The position numbers were made by a program, and so were the translations under genes. Shown one piece after another: positions 15,774-16,048 of a DNA stretch of 16,048 bases; the stretch's first letter is position 1; each line of letters starts with the position of its first letter. The stretch covers positions 1 through 16,048 of the forward strand of contig CALDHJ010000268.1 of assembly GCA_937941555.1 (NCBI GenBank), given 5' to 3'. This DNA is from an uncultured Granulosicoccaceae bacterium. GTDB lineage: Bacteria; Pseudomonadota; Gammaproteobacteria; CALCKW01. The notes beneath the pieces were generated by a model. It searched no databases and was not told the DNA's origin. It saw nothing but the letters and a program-made list of their open reading frames with translations.

Positions 15774-16048
15774 ATGGAATTCAATACGGTCACGCTCACC
15801 TTCTGTGCCGTGATGGGGACGTTGTTCGTCATCGATTTTCTGACGTCCTTCAGCCAGCGCCAGCACCGTGACTGCCGCTCGATCATCGTGACCGTGGGGG
15901 TGCTCGGCACCTTTGTCGGGGTGTTCATGGGCCTGCAAGGGTTCAACACGGCGGATATCGGCGCGAGTGTGCCGCTGCTGCTCGAGGGCATGAAGATCGC
16001 CTTTCTGACATCGATTGTCGGCATGGGGCTGTCGGTGGTGCTGAGCAT
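15774..16048 (+). CDS. MotA/TolQ/ExbB proton-channel family protein, 3' part beyond the window
   Basis: The first 91 codons of a frame with no stop before the edge are visible. ATG at 15774 is chosen because a membrane helix starts within a few residues (VTLTFCAVMGTLFVIDFL, about 5-23); an ATG at 15693 would add 27 mostly polar residues. A basic loop (QRQHRDCR) leads to a second helix with VGVLGTFVGVFMGLQGF (41-57), then NTADIGASVPLLLEGMKIAFLTSIVGMGLSVVL (58-90), the third helix. G-x-LGTF-x-G-x-x-x-GL and LLEG-x-K-x-AF-x-TS-x-x-GM are the conserved channel helices of the MotA/TolQ/ExbB group. The spacing resembles the ZorA-like branch more than classical TolQ or ExbB, but this is recall, not an alignment. 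By family, five such subunits surround a MotB/ExbD-type partner and convert proton flow into motion or force in the inner membrane. No partner is in the window. Confidence 0.75.
   Translation, partial: MEFNTVTLTFCAVMGTLFVIDFLTSFSQRQHRDCRSIIVTVGVLGTFVGVFMGLQGFNTADIGASVPLLLEGMKIAFLTSIVGMGLSVVLS

Noticed and set aside
15476..16048. N-terminal extension of the IalB-family frame to the window edge
   Set aside because: The added residues are not protein-like, would hide the signal peptide, and run antisense to the proton-channel gene.

Overview
The window is 16 kb of GC-rich (about two-thirds G+C by eye), densely coded bacterial chromosome. It looks gammaproteobacterial: a FimV/HubP-type N-terminal domain protein, a two-subunit E. 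coli-type transhydrogenase (pntA-pntB) and an S41 protease sit among ordinary metabolic genes. IalB-family proteins are most familiar from Alphaproteobacteria, so the exact lineage is left open. No tRNA, rRNA, CRISPR array, transposase or phage gene was found.

Left part (1-4882): the 3' part of a tricorn-like S41 peptidase gene; a convergent GST-fold protein; a small MmcQ/YjbR protein; then a divergent pair made of a family III (CaiB/BaiF) CoA-transferase and an HMG-CoA-lyase-family enzyme. The pair reads naturally as 'activate a branched 3-hydroxy acid with CoA, then cleave it', but the substrate cannot be read from the sequence.

Middle (4883-8334): a 508-bp gene-free stretch with repeats and palindromes precedes pntA-pntB, which encodes the complete proton-translocating NAD(P) transhydrogenase. 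It is closed by a structured convergent junction with a lone GT4 glycosyltransferase gene (8379-9521, minus).

Next (9686-12258, plus): a tight three-gene unit of a PhnP-like metallo-beta-lactamase-fold phosphodiesterase, a class V PLP enzyme lacking the SufS-type catalytic cysteine, and a small integral-membrane methyltransferase of the ICMT/PEMT type. A DMT/EamA exporter lies convergent to it.

Right part (13258-16048): an exported acidic FimV-N-domain protein with its own intrinsic terminator, an exported IalB-family protein, and, divergent from the latter and running off the edge, the first 91 codons of a MotA/TolQ/ExbB proton-channel subunit. The motif pattern of this last gene recalls ZorA-like subfamilies. 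It is the most promising lead in the window, but everything that would identify its system lies beyond the edge.
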